Below, one piece after another: positions 1 through 8,467 of a stretch of DNA of 64,000 nt. The stretch spans positions 1,302,001 through 1,366,000 of the forward strand of contig CAVZIJ010000003.1 of the NCBI GenBank assembly GCA_963775335.1, in the 5' to 3' direction. The translations under genes were made by a program, and so were the position numbers. Under the pieces are notes generated by a model. The model worked only from the letters and a program-made list of their open reading frames with translations, did no database searches and had not been told where the DNA came from. Within the stretch, counting starts at the first letter, position 1. Each line of letters opens with the position of its first letter. Source of the stretch: CAVQCX01 sp963775335 (GTDB taxonomy: Bacteria > Pseudomonadota > Gammaproteobacteria > Chromatiales > Chromatiaceae).

Positions 1-1691
1 TCATCGCGTCGCCCCGGGCCGGAAGGCGTCGTCCCGGCTTCCAGGGGCCGAGCCGTGCCCGGCAGCACTCGGGCGTCCAGGCGCTCGCGCAGCGCGTCGA
101 CGAAGGGGTCCGCCTCGATCTCCCGCTCGGCGGCGTCCTGACGCTCGCCGCGCAGGCGCTGCGTCCGCTGGGCAGGGGTCTCGGCCTGGGCGGGACGGCA
201 CAGGATATCCAGCTTGAGCGGCTGCCCCAAGTGGGCCTCCAGCGCCTGCTTTAGTCGCTGCTCGGCGCTGCCCACGCGAAGCTGCTCCCGACTGGGGTCG
301 AGGCGCAGCTTCAGCACCTGGCCGTCCCAGGCGTCCACAACGCAGTTCTCGGCCAGCTGAGCGGAAAAGCCCCGCAGGCCCAAGGCAGCGGTCACGGCGT
401 GCCAATCGGACAGGCCCGGCTGGGCGCGTGGCGGCCCCGGCTTGCTCGAAGCGTCGACAGCGTCCGACGGCTCGGGCGCCTGCTGGGCCACCGACCCCGC
501 CGGGGGCGCAGGCGCGGAGCGAGCCGTTTCGGGGGCCGGGGATACCTTGGGCGCGGTCCCCGCTACCGCGCGGGGGACTTGGGGAGCCTCCGTCGCGTCG
601 GACGCCTCCCCGGGCCGAAAGGCAAGCATCCGCAGCAGCACCATCTCGAAACCGCTGCGAGGGTCCGGCGCAAGCGGCAGATCGCGTTGGCCCATCAGCC
701 CGATCTGGTAGTAGAGCTGGGCGTCTTCCGGGGCCAAGCGGCCGGCCAGATCCCGGATGCGCCCTCGATCCGCGACGCCCTCATGGGCCGCCCCCGGAAC
801 GATCTGCTCCAGGGCGATGCGGTGAAGCACGGCCAGCAGCTCGCGCAGCAATCCGGCGAAATCCGGCGCCAGCTCCGCCGCAGCCGCCACTTGTTGCAAC
901 AGCGCCGCGCCGTCGCCGGCAGCCAGGTGGGCCAGCAGGTCGTAGACGCGGTCATGGGCCGCATTGCCCAGCAGGGCCCGCACCTCGTCTTCCCTGACCC
1001 GACCGTTACCGTAGGCGATTGCCTGATCCAGCAGGCTGAGGGCATCCCGCATGCTGCCGTCGGCGGCGCGTGCGAGCTGCACCAGGGCCCCTGGCTCCGA
1101 CCCGATGCTCTCCTCCGTCAGGATGTGCTCCAGCTGCCGCTGGATCTGCTCGGGAGTCAGGCGCTTGAGATTGAACTGCAGGCAGCGCGAGAGCACCGTC
1201 ACCGGCAATTTCTGGGGATCGGTGGTCGCCAGGAGGAACTTCACATGGGGCGGCGGCTCCTCCAGCGTCTTCAGCAGCGCGTTGAAGCTGCTGTCCGAGA
1301 ACATGTGCACCTCGTCGATCAGGTACACCTTATAGCGTCCGCGCACCGGCGCGTACGGAACGTTCTCCAGCAACTCCCGGGTCTGGTCGACCTTCGTGCG
1401 CGATGCGGCATCCACCTCCAGGAGGTCGACGAACCGCCCCTCGTCGATCTCGCGGCAGGCACCGCAGACCCCGCAAGGCGTAGAGCCGACGCCGTGCTCG
1501 CAGTTCAGCGACTTGGCAAAGATGCGTGCCAGGGTGGTCTTTCCGATCCCGCGGGTGCCGGTGAAGAGGTAGGCGTGGTGCAGCCGGTCATTGTCGAGGG
1601 CGTTGCTCAAGGCGCGCACCACGTGGGCCTGGCCGACGATCTGACCAAAGGTACGCGGGCGCCACTTGCGGGCAAGGACCTGATAGGACAT
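1..1691 (-). CDS. dnaX: DNA polymerase III subunit gamma/tau (partial, C-terminus off the edge)
   Basis: Clamp-loader ATPase of the replicative polymerase holoenzyme. The frame opens at the ATG ending at 1691 (MSYQVLARKWRP) and stays open to base 1, giving 563 codons. The family features are all visible: a P-loop GTRGIGKTT near residues 45-53, a zinc-binding group with CGVCGAC near residue 75, the Walker B LIDEVHMF, and LATTDPQKLPVTVLSRC (sensor 1 and arginine-finger region). The C-terminal tau part ends near LDARVLPGTARP, which resembles the extreme C-terminus of homologues, so only a few residues should be missing. The SRP RNA gene lies upstream on the same strand, a common gammaproteobacterial arrangement. 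I did not find a slippery sequence for a separate gamma product. Confidence 0.97.
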   Translation of the reverse strand, partial: MSYQVLARKWRPRTFGQIVGQAHVVRALSNALDNDRLHHAYLFTGTRGIGKTTLARIFAKSLNCEHGVGSTPCGVCGACREIDEGRFVDLLEVDAASRTKVDQTRELLENVPYAPVRGRYKVYLIDEVHMFSDSSFNALLKTLEEPPPHVKFLLATTDPQKLPVTVLSRCLQFNLKRLTPEQIQRQLEHILTEESIGSEPGALVQLARAADGSMRDALSLLDQAIAYGNGRVREDEVRALLGNAAHDRVYDLLAHLAAGDGAALLQQVAAAAELAPDFAGLLRELLAVLHRIALEQIVPGAAHEGVADRGRIRDLAGRLAPEDAQLYYQIGLMGQRDLPLAPDPRSGFEMVLLRMLAFRPGEASDATEAPQVPRAVAGTAPKVSPAPETARSAPAPPAGSVAQQAPEPSDAVDASSKPGPPRAQPGLSDWHAVTAALGLRGFSAQLAENCVVDAWDGQVLKLRLDPSREQLRVGSAEQRLKQALEAHLGQPLKLDILCRPAQAETPAQRTQRLRGERQDAAEREIEADPFVDALRERLDARVLPGTARPLEAGTTPSGPGRRD

Positions 1692-1769
1692 CGAGACGAG
1701 GCAGCGAATGGCCTGGCGGCAGACTCAATCCAGGCAGTGTACCTCATTCCGCCCGAGGCCCGGCAACGC

Positions 1770-2135
1770 CCCGACAACGGCGCCCTGGCGCCCCTGGTGC
1801 GGGAGAGCGGTCTCGTGGAGCACCGCCGCGTCGACGGCTTCCACTTTCGTCCCTCCGAGCCGATCCACGGGATGGTCTGCGACATCGTCGAGCAGCCGGA
1901 CCGCATCGCGGCGCCGGCGGCCCAATGGCTGACACGAGGCTGGTGCAGGCGCACGATCTTCAACCTGAAGTTGCCGATGAACAAGCGCCATCAAACCGTT
2001 ACGCAGTGCCTCAGTGCCGTGCGCGCCCGGCTGAATGAAACCAGGCACCCATGGCCCTTGGCAGCGAAACAGCTCTACCAGGATCGCGAAGAAGTGACGG
2101 CTTTCGCCGAGCTCGCTCCGCAAAGAGCGCGTTGA
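1770..2135 (+). pseudogene. rlmM: 3' remnant of rlmM (23S rRNA C2498 2'-O-methyltransferase)
   Basis: Translation in this frame gives the RlmM C-terminal signature: DNGALAPL, VEHRRVDGFHFRPSEP, CDIVEQPDRIA, GWCRRTIFNLKLPMNKR and AAKQLYQDREEVT. These correspond to the second half of the Rossmann methyltransferase domain in the family. The N-terminal half and the SAM-binding glycine motif are absent; upstream the same frame is only antisense to dnaX. The ending AFAELAPQRAR also differs from the usual VHLRR-type end. It is therefore a decayed 3' fragment lying head to head with dnaX. Identification is by motif recall, not by alignment. Confidence 0.75.
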
Positions 2136-2426
2136 CCGCAATCCGCCGGCCCACCGATCCGACCAACGGCGACAAGCTGACAGATCAATTTGTCCTTAGG
2201 GTGCGAAAAACCGAGAGTCCAGCGGACTTTCGCGGCTTTGCGAACGCCCGGCCAGGAGTGAGACGAGCGCCTGAGAAGCAAGGCTTGGCGCGAAGTCGAA
2301 CGCCGAAGCAGCTGAGCTGCGAGGCCGGAAGGCCGGGCTGGGGCCGGGCCGAAGCCCCCAGGTCACGCCAGAGATGGCTGGTCCGCGAGAGCGCACCGCA
2401 GATCCCGCGCGAGCCTCGAAGAAGGC

Positions 2427-2538
2427 GGCGGCCCGCGTCAGCCACACCCCGGCACACGACGCGGCTGCTACGGCTGCTCCCTTCCGGGCCTGACCGGGTT
2501 TACAGCTTATCGTTGCGAGGGGACCGAAGCGGGCCACC
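2427..2538 (-). ncRNA. ffs: Small signal recognition particle RNA (4.5S RNA)
   Basis: On the minus strand the conserved SRP apical core GGTCAGGCCCGGAAGGGAGC is followed by AGCC, nearly identical to the bacterial consensus. The flanks pair over a long stem: GGTGGCCCGC at the 5' end (2538-2529) with GCGGGCCGCC at the 3' end (2436-2427). The size of about 112 nt fits the gammaproteobacterial 4.5S form. It binds Ffh and directs membrane-protein targeting. The exact ends come from the stem and could differ by a few bases after processing. Confidence 0.93.
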
Positions 2539-2552
2539 ATTGACGGTGGACA

Positions 2553-2558
2553 ATTATA
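2553..2558 (-). promoter_or_regulatory. -10 box for ffs
   Basis: A perfect TATAAT on the minus strand lies 14 bases before the mature ffs 5' end, so the primary transcript would carry a short leader to be trimmed, as RNase P does for E. coli 4.5S RNA. No convincing -35 box is visible; the upstream sequence holds three short CGCTACCGA-type tandem copies (about 2581-2602). Confidence 0.6.
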
Positions 2559-2799
2559 ACACCGAAGTGAGGGCCGCCCGACGCTACCGACGCTACCGAC
2601 GCTGGGGGCCAGCGTCAACGCTTCGGCACCGCATGTCAAATTCCAGGCACTTAACGTCTTGGCGTTCAATCCCTTCCAATCGACGAGGGCATTGCAGCCC
2701 CCTCTCCACTAGACTGAGATTGCGGCTCGATCCTGGAAGCTGGGGGGAAAGGACGCGTAGGCCGAAAGGCTACCAAAAGGGTGTCGTCCGCGACGCGCA

Positions 2800-2819
2800 G
2801 GAACGGGTCCACCCGTTCC
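2800..2819 (+). promoter_or_regulatory. Short hairpin in the DUF1326 leader
   Basis: GGAACGGGT and ACCCGTTCC form a perfect 9-bp stem with a 2-base loop, about 15 bases before the strong AAAGGAGG ribosome-binding site of the next gene. It lacks a U-run and is not an intrinsic terminator. It may affect mRNA stability or translation. The rest of 2559-2848 shows no gene. Confidence 0.35.
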
Positions 2820-2848
2820 CTGCTACGCAGGTGCAAAGGAGGATTCCC

Positions 2849-3451
2849 ATGGCCGAGCAATGGCAGGTTCGCGGTACCTATTTCGAGACATGCAACTGCA
2901 TGGCCGCCTGTCCATGCAACTTCACCAGCGCGCCTACCGAGGGAGACTGCAAGGTGGTCGTCGCCTGGCATGTCGACGAAGGCCGCTACGGCTCCGTGGA
3001 TCTCGCGGGGCTGAACGCCGCGTTCTTCGGGTACACCCCCGGGCACATGATGGAGACAAAATGGCGTGTGGCGCTGTATACGGACGACCGCGCCAGCCCC
3101 CAGCAGACCGAAGCGCTGACGAAGATCTTCACCGGCCAGGCCGGTGGCCATCTCTCGGCCCTGGGCCCTTTCATCGGTGAAGTGCTGGGTGTCAAACCGG
3201 CCCCCATCGAGTACCGGGCCGAGGGTAAGCGGCGCAGCCTGCGTATCGGCAGCGTTGCCGAGGCCGAGATCGAAGCAATGACCGATGCGAGCGGCCATCT
3301 GGTCGAGATCCACAACCCGCCGTTCACCGTCGTCCCCGACGAGCCGCTGGTGGTGGCGAAATCCAGCCGCTACCGCTTCGACGATTACGGATTTTCGATC
3401 GACATCAGCGGCCGCAATGGCTACTACTCACCCTTCGCCTATCGCGCCTGA
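2849..3451 (+). CDS. DUF1326 family protein
   Basis: A 200-residue soluble protein starting MAEQWQVRGTYFETCNC, with the N-terminal Cys-rich motif CNCMAACPCNF (residues 14-24) typical of DUF1326 and later a GHMMETKWR segment. The start follows AAAGGAGG at ideal spacing; the longer open frame upstream has no such signal. The biochemical role of the family is not established as far as I know, although the clustered cysteines suggest metal or thiol chemistry. It overlaps the start of the DUF2182 membrane protein gene, a pairing seen elsewhere, so the two probably act together. Confidence 0.88.
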   Translation: MAEQWQVRGTYFETCNCMAACPCNFTSAPTEGDCKVVVAWHVDEGRYGSVDLAGLNAAFFGYTPGHMMETKWRVALYTDDRASPQQTEALTKIFTGQAGGHLSALGPFIGEVLGVKPAPIEYRAEGKRRSLRIGSVAEAEIEAMTDASGHLVEIHNPPFTVVPDEPLVVAKSSRYRFDDYGFSIDISGRNGYYSPFAYRA

Positions 3452-4199
3452 GGAGGCGAACGGCCGGGAGGCGCGGGCCCGACGCGCCATGGCCCTGAGC
3501 GCGGGGGCCGCCTGGCTGGTCCTCCTGTACATGGCCTGGGGCATGGCACACATGGACCAACCTGCGGCGACCCTGCTCATGCCCGCCATGACGCGATGGG
3601 GCCCCGGGGACCTCGCCCTGGTGTTCTTGATGTGGGTGATCATGATGGCCGCCATGATGCTGCCGTCGGCCATTCCCATGGTGCAGACGTTCGCGCGCAG
3701 CGCCGGTCCGGATGCGACTGCCCTCACCGCCGGGTTCGTCGCCGGCTATCTGGCGATCTGGACCGCGTTCAGTGCGCTGGCCACCCTGGCCCAATGGGGG
3801 CTGCTCGAGCTGCGCCTGATCACGCCGATGATGGACAGCGCCAGCCGCTGGCTGAGCGGAGTCCTGCTGCTGGGCGCCGGCGCCTTCCAGTTCACCTCGC
3901 TCAAGAACGCCTGCCTGAGCAGATGTCGCTCGCCCCTCGGCTTTCTGATGACCGAGTGGCGTCCGGGCATACGCGGAGCCGCGCTGATGGGCCTGCGCCA
4001 CGGCAGCTACTGCGCGGGCTGCTGCGCCATGCTGATGCTCCTGCTGTTCGTCCTCGGGGTGATGAACCTCGCCTGGATCGCGGTGCTCAGCCTGATCGTG
4101 CTGGCGGAGAAGGTGCTCTGGTCGGACGGCATTTGGCCGCCACGCGCGCTGGGGGCTGGCCTGGCGCTCTGGGGCGGCTATCTCCTGCTGGTCCCCTAG
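3417..4199 (+). CDS. DUF2182 integral membrane protein
   Basis: About 260 residues with several hydrophobic helices. The family signature is visible: MWVIMMAAMMLPSAIPM (an MMxAMM-type methionine-rich helix) and later GLRHGSYCAGCCAMLMLLLFVLGVMNL. Members are annotated as predicted metal-binding membrane proteins; transport or metal handling is inference. The chosen ATG overlaps the DUF1326 gene by 35 bases; an internal ATG at 3489 (MALSAGAAW) is an alternative without the overlap. The TAG stop (4197-4199) coincides with the left end of the MITE-like element, so insertion may have fixed the C-terminus, which ends GGYLLLVP. Confidence 0.85.
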   Translation: MATTHPSPIAPEEANGREARARRAMALSAGAAWLVLLYMAWGMAHMDQPAATLLMPAMTRWGPGDLALVFLMWVIMMAAMMLPSAIPMVQTFARSAGPDATALTAGFVAGYLAIWTAFSALATLAQWGLLELRLITPMMDSASRWLSGVLLLGAGAFQFTSLKNACLSRCRSPLGFLMTEWRPGIRGAALMGLRHGSYCAGCCAMLMLLLFVLGVMNLAWIAVLSLIVLAEKVLWSDGIWPPRALGAGLALWGGYLLLVP

Positions 4200-4359
4200 G
4201 GGCTGTTGACATTTGTCTGAGCGAGGGCGATTGCGAGCGATGTTTCGTGCTGACAAGGCGCGGTGAGGAGGAATAGTGGATCTATTGGGACGAGCCGCAA
4301 CACAGTCAGCGCGGACAAGGGCCGTAATCGGACCGCGAACGGCGATTGTCAACAGCCCC
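4199..4359. mobile_element. MITE-like element, copy 1 (161 bp)
   Basis: Bounded by terminal inverted repeats GGGGCTGTTGACA (4199-4211) and TGTCAACAGCCCC (4347-4359), with no coding capacity of its own. A second copy of exactly the same length lies in opposite orientation at 46798-46958 and differs at only about 6-7 positions by eye. The flanks are CTA on one side and TGG on the other in both copies, so the true ends may extend a few bases and a target duplication is not clear. TTGACA in both termini resembles a -35 box. It is probably mobilised in trans by an unseen transposase. Confidence 0.8.
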
Positions 4360-4500
4360 TGGGAGCGCCCTCTCACGGGCTCTCGAGCATCCGGGCCAAA
4401 ATCGCGTCGATGATCCGCCCCCAGGCCCCCCGACAGGCGTCGTCGAGCTCTGTTGAGCCCGTCCCATCCGGCCTGCAGGCTCAACCACGAGGCCCTTCGT

Positions 4501-5769
4501 ATGCTCCGCAAATGGTCCGGATTCCTGGTTCTGGCGCTGCTCTGGGCAGTCGCCGGCCGAGCGGGCGCCGAGTCGATGACGGAGAAAGCCGCCGAGATCG
4601 CCGCCGCGAAGACCTCATCCGTGACGGCAGACACCCCGGCGCCGACCAGATTCATCGTCCGCGGGACCTCGATCATCGACCTCGCCCGGAACCAGAAGCT
4701 CTTCTTCAAGGGTCTGGGCTACTCGCCCTTCCTGCCGAGCGAGACGCCCCTGTACGGCGCCGCCCCGGGAGCCGACGGGCGCTACAAGGAGCACCTGCGG
4801 TTGCTCAAGGACCTCGGCCTGACCTACGTGCACGTGTTTCCCAGAGACATGCCGGCAGGATTCTTCACCGAGCTGGACAAGACCGATCTGCTCTATGGGC
4901 AGGATATCTGGCTGTTTGCATACGCCCGGGACTTTCTCGATCCGGCCTATGAGCGGGACATGCTGGCCAACATCAAGGCCGCGATCGATCACACGTACAA
5001 GGTGGGGCGGCCGGACCGATTGGTCCTGTTCTCGATCGGCGACGAATGGCAGCCCGAATCGATCGCCCGGACCGACGCGAATCATCCGGAGGTGCACGAG
5101 CTGCACGGAAAGCACATCCTCGCATTGAACCGCACGCCCTCCGAGATCGCAGTGGCGCGGCTGATCGACGCCGCCATGGACTACGAGCTTACGACCTACG
5201 GGCGGCGCCATCTCTACTGTCACACCAGCTATACGCACGTGGGACCGCTCGCCGACCGCTATGATCTCGAAGTCCCGTTCCTGTCGGCGCTCACGCCGGA
5301 CCTCGGTGATCTCGTCTGCTTGAACGTCTATCCCTATGCCCGCGGGGTCGTCAGCTCAGCTCCCGGCTCGGTGACCGGCACCCCGTATCAAGGCTACCTG
5401 GAGGAGCTCGCCGCCGAATCGCACAAGCCAATGTTCATCACCCAGGTCGGCCTTTCCACCTCGCCCATCGAGCCTAAGCCCTGGGCACCCGGGTTCGGCG
5501 GCCATAAGGTCGAGGACGTGCCTGCGACCTTGCGCTCGGTCTGGAAAGATCTCCACACCGCCAAGGGCAATGAGAAGTTCTGCGGCCTGTCCTTCTTTGA
5601 GTTTCAGGACGAATGGTGGAAGAACGGCCAGACCCCCGACGACGCCGACCACCACGAGCCTTGGGACCCGGAGGAATGGTTCGGCATCTACGAGGTGATG
5701 GAAGGCAGCAGGATCGTGCCGAAAGGCCGGATCCCTCAGACCGTACGAGAGATCTTCAGCGGGGACTGA
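4501..5769 (+). CDS. Secreted TIM-barrel glycosidase-like protein
   Basis: A 422-residue protein with a signal peptide (MLRKWSGFLVLALLWAV, cleavage near AGA-E at residue 23). The body looks like a clan-A glycoside hydrolase fold: FFKGLGYSPF near the start of the barrel, a central FSIGDEWQPE carrying a candidate acid/base Glu, CLNVYPY, PMFITQVGLST, and a late FFEFQDEWWK with a second candidate Glu. It probably acts in the periplasm or outside the cell on a glucan-type polysaccharide; family and substrate cannot be fixed by eye. It stands alone between the MITE and an intergenic repeat block. Confidence 0.65.
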   Translation: MLRKWSGFLVLALLWAVAGRAGAESMTEKAAEIAAAKTSSVTADTPAPTRFIVRGTSIIDLARNQKLFFKGLGYSPFLPSETPLYGAAPGADGRYKEHLRLLKDLGLTYVHVFPRDMPAGFFTELDKTDLLYGQDIWLFAYARDFLDPAYERDMLANIKAAIDHTYKVGRPDRLVLFSIGDEWQPESIARTDANHPEVHELHGKHILALNRTPSEIAVARLIDAAMDYELTTYGRRHLYCHTSYTHVGPLADRYDLEVPFLSALTPDLGDLVCLNVYPYARGVVSSAPGSVTGTPYQGYLEELAAESHKPMFITQVGLSTSPIEPKPWAPGFGGHKVEDVPATLRSVWKDLHTAKGNEKFCGLSFFEFQDEWWKNGQTPDDADHHEPWDPEEWFGIYEVMEGSRIVPKGRIPQTVREIFSGD

Positions 5770-5854
5770 GCACCGAGTCCCGACGGAGTGGCGACCGTGC
5801 CGCCTGGCTCGAGATGCAACAGCGCCGCGCGACACAAGGCTGGGGTGATCCTTT

Positions 5855-6074
5855 CCCGCCCCCTCAGCGCTCTCTCCCTGAGGCGAGAGGGGGAGTCCTG
5901 GCGGGACCCTCGGCAACCATGCAGTGAGCTTGCCCGGTCCACTTTCGATCCCCTCACCCCACCCCTCTCCCTGAGGGAGAGGGAGGTCTGGGACCCTCCC
6001 CCAACTGTGCAGTGAGCTTTTCCCTGTCTCTGCCTGCGCTCATTCGACCCCATCACCCCGCCCCTCTCCCTGAG
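5855..6074. repeat. Intergenic CCCTCTCCCTGAGGGAGAGGG-type palindromic repeats
   Basis: Three imperfect copies of a palindrome built on CTCTCCCTGAGG with mirrored GAGAGGG arms lie at about 5861-5894, 5949-5982 and 6050-6074. Between them the phrase TGCAGTGAGCTT occurs twice (about 5922 and 6008). The third palindrome is split by the insertion sequence that begins at 6075; its other half resumes at 8451 (CTGAGGGCGAGGGAG). This is a widely distributed intergenic repeat type. No gene is seen between 5770 and 6074. Confidence 0.75.
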
Positions 6075-8450
6075 GGCTGTCTATTGCCCATACTGGAGAC
6101 AGCCGCTACGGGCCGCCCGGAATCGAGGGATGGAAGATGGTGAAGGTCTCGGTGATGTCAGCAAGGCGATTGAGACCGCGCCAGAGTACGGTGGCGCCGG
6201 GATGGCCGTCGCCTTTGCGCCCGAGAAAACCACCGAGCTTGGCCACCATGCGCATCGCCTCGCCCAGGGTCGGCGGCGTTTCGGGCGGTGTGGGCGAGCG
6301 CTGCTGATGGCAGACCAGCGCCTTCCACTCGGCCTCCTCGAAGAACACCGAGCAGGGGATCTCGGGGGTCTCGCGGCCGAGCTTGGTGAGGTGCATGACG
6401 CGCCAGGCGACCACCAGATCGATAGCCAGACAGGCCTGCAGGCTGGCGCTATCGCCGAGGCGACGGTCCTCGATGCGGCAGCCGCTTTTGAGGGTGCGAT
6501 GAAACACCTCGATATTCCAGCGCGCCGCGTACCAGCCCAGGCGCTCGATCGCCTCCTCCAAGGTCGCGGTCGGCACCGTGGTGAGCAGCAGCCATTCGAC
6601 GGGATCGCTATCGGCAGGCGCCTCGACCTCGATGGCATGGATGCCCCACAGCCCCAGCAGCGGGGCGGCACTGAGCCGGTTTGGGGGGCACAGCTGGATC
6701 GGCGCACAGCGGACCTGCAGCGTGGCGCGGCGCGCCTTGCGCCCGCCGCGGGCGGGGATGCACAGCGTGCAGCCGCCGAGCACCGGCTGAGCGGGCAGGA
6801 GCTCCCACAAGAGCTTGTGCTCGTGCGTCTCCTCGACCTGGCGCTGGGTGGTGCGGCTGGCGCGCACCAGCAGATCCGGACCCGCGGGGCGCTGGAGCGC
6901 CGCCGCAAACAGCTCGTAGATATCGGCCTCGCGGTCGGCGATATTGACCAAACGGGTGTGCGGGCACAGGCGCTGGAGCGCTGCGGTGCGCTGCAGGCTG
7001 GTGAGCCAGCGTTGGCTTTCCTTCTCCTCGATGGGGCGTTTCTTGCGCTGTTTGGCCTGGCCGATCTGCTGCGGGTCGCGCGCCCAGACCTGGACGTCGA
7101 TCAGCCCCAGCGCTACCCCCTCGGGGGTCAACGCCAGGCTCTCGTGCAGCTTCAGTCCCTGCGCGGCGTCGGCACGGGTGTTGATCGGCCCCAGCTCGCG
7201 CGTGGCCGCATGGGCCTCGTAGTTGAGGCTGGTGGTGTCTTGGGCGACCAGCACCAGCGGGTGCTCGCGGATACGCCCGGCGGTTGCCTCGTAATGGGGA
7301 TGCAGCAGCGTTTGCAGATTCACTTGCGCGTTGTGCAAGAACCGATAGGCGGCTTTGGTCGCACTGGCCGCGCCGTTCAGCGCCGCACTGATGGGGGCGG
7401 TGGGGTGCTCGCCAAACGCCTGCGCCAACTGCAGCAAGCGCGGGCGCAGCCGCGCATCGGGAAAGTCCACCTGGCCGAATTCCTGCTCGGCCCAGGAGGC
7501 AGAGTGCTCGCCCGGCGGCGCCAGGCGCAGCACCGGCGCCCGACGCTGGCACAGGGGTGCGCGCCAGTCGCGCTGCAAGGGCAAGACATACACGGCCTTG
7601 ACCCCGGTCCCAGCGCGGTTCGCCCGGTCCTGGCGACCGCGTCCGGCACTCTCGCCCAGGCGCCGCCAATTGGCCGCCTTGTACACCGTCCCAGCAAAGT
7701 GCTGCTCATCGACGAAGGTCTCCAGCAGCAGCGGCGCATACCCGTAGCGCGGCGGCCAATCGCTGCGCACCCGTGCCGCGGCCAGCGCCAGCACATGCGA
7801 GCCCAGGTTGGGCACCTCGATGGTGGGCAGGATCAGAAAGCGACTGTTGGCTACCACCCGCGTGAGATTGGCCCGGCGCGCGTGGGCGCACCAGCCGATC
7901 CACTCATCGCGCGCCTTCAACTGCCAGGCCGCAGCGCTGAATGCCAACGCACCCAGCCAGCCGGCCACCGGCGAGCGGATCAGGTAGCGCCGCTGCGCCC
8001 CGCACAGCGGCCCGCCGCCCAACGGATGGTAGCCTGCCATCATCGCGCGGTACAACGCCGAGAGGCGCCGTCCCTCCACCGCGACCAGCTCCAGTGCCCC
8101 AAGCTCCTCGAGCGCACCGGCGAACACCGGCGCCTCGAACGGCTCGGGCGCGACCCCAGCGCGCCCCTGCGGCGCAGTCCGCTGCGCTTCGGGCAATGTG
8201 AGCAGACCACGCCGCTGCAATTCCACCAACGCTTTGCGGCTGCTGACCTCCTGTGGCTTGCCGTTGGCACCTCGCCAATTGAGCCAAGCGCAGACCCGCC
8301 GCGACAGTGCGCTACGCGTCACGCCAGGCTCCGCCGCTGCCGTGCGCACGCGCTCGATGAGCGAGGCGGTGAAGGTCTGCCCGAAAAGTCGCATGGGGCA
8401 GGACAATACCGCCAATCAATAACTGTGTCCAGTGTGTCCAATAGACAGCC
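6075..8450 (-). mobile_element. Complete insertion sequence with DruA-transposase fusion (2376 bp)
   Basis: The ends are imperfect inverted repeats of about 28 bp starting GGCTGTCTATTG on the left and ending CAATAGACAGCC on the right; about 24 of 28 positions match. A 5-bp direct duplication CTGAG flanks it at 6070-6074 and 8451-8455. It sits inside a palindromic intergenic repeat just downstream of glcF and carries one intact transposase gene on the minus strand. Intact ends, intact frame and clean duplication suggest recent insertion. The transposase core is of the IS4/Tn5 type. Confidence 0.9.
6106..8394 (-). CDS. DruA (DUF4338)-IS4/Tn5-type transposase fusion
   Basis: About 762 residues from the ATG ending at 8394 (MRLFGQTF); an upstream in-frame TTG at 8415 is less likely. 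Residues about 1-275 match DUF4338, the DruA family of the Druantia defence system: WLGALAFSAAAW, RRANLTRVVANSRFLILP, NLGSHVLAL and a KAANWRRLG segment. From about residue 300 comes a Tn5-type DNA-binding domain (WAEQEFGQVDFPDARL, AASATKAAYRFL), then a DDE core with QDTTSLNY (first Asp), NIADREADIYELF (second Asp) and WYAARWNIEVFHRTLKSGC (catalytic Glu in the Y-R-E region). All catalytic residues appear present, so it should be active. The DruA part may help target recognition or processing; that is inference. Confidence 0.9.
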   Translation of the reverse strand: MRLFGQTFTASLIERVRTAAAEPGVTRSALSRRVCAWLNWRGANGKPQEVSSRKALVELQRRGLLTLPEAQRTAPQGRAGVAPEPFEAPVFAGALEELGALELVAVEGRRLSALYRAMMAGYHPLGGGPLCGAQRRYLIRSPVAGWLGALAFSAAAWQLKARDEWIGWCAHARRANLTRVVANSRFLILPTIEVPNLGSHVLALAAARVRSDWPPRYGYAPLLLETFVDEQHFAGTVYKAANWRRLGESAGRGRQDRANRAGTGVKAVYVLPLQRDWRAPLCQRRAPVLRLAPPGEHSASWAEQEFGQVDFPDARLRPRLLQLAQAFGEHPTAPISAALNGAASATKAAYRFLHNAQVNLQTLLHPHYEATAGRIREHPLVLVAQDTTSLNYEAHAATRELGPINTRADAAQGLKLHESLALTPEGVALGLIDVQVWARDPQQIGQAKQRKKRPIEEKESQRWLTSLQRTAALQRLCPHTRLVNIADREADIYELFAAALQRPAGPDLLVRASRTTQRQVEETHEHKLLWELLPAQPVLGGCTLCIPARGGRKARRATLQVRCAPIQLCPPNRLSAAPLLGLWGIHAIEVEAPADSDPVEWLLLTTVPTATLEEAIERLGWYAARWNIEVFHRTLKSGCRIEDRRLGDSASLQACLAIDLVVAWRVMHLTKLGRETPEIPCSVFFEEAEWKALVCHQQRSPTPPETPPTLGEAMRMVAKLGGFLGRKGDGHPGATVLWRGLNRLADITETFTIFHPSIPGGP

Positions 8451-8467
8451 CTGAGGGCGAGGGAGCG

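Noticed and set aside
399..1769. Plus-strand open frame leading into the rlmM remnant
   Set aside because: This part is antisense to dnaX and has no family features; only the 3' end after about 1770 resembles RlmM.
6130..8454. 774-codon plus-strand frame across the insertion sequence
   Set aside because: Antisense shadow of the transposase, which carries the DDE motifs on the minus strand.
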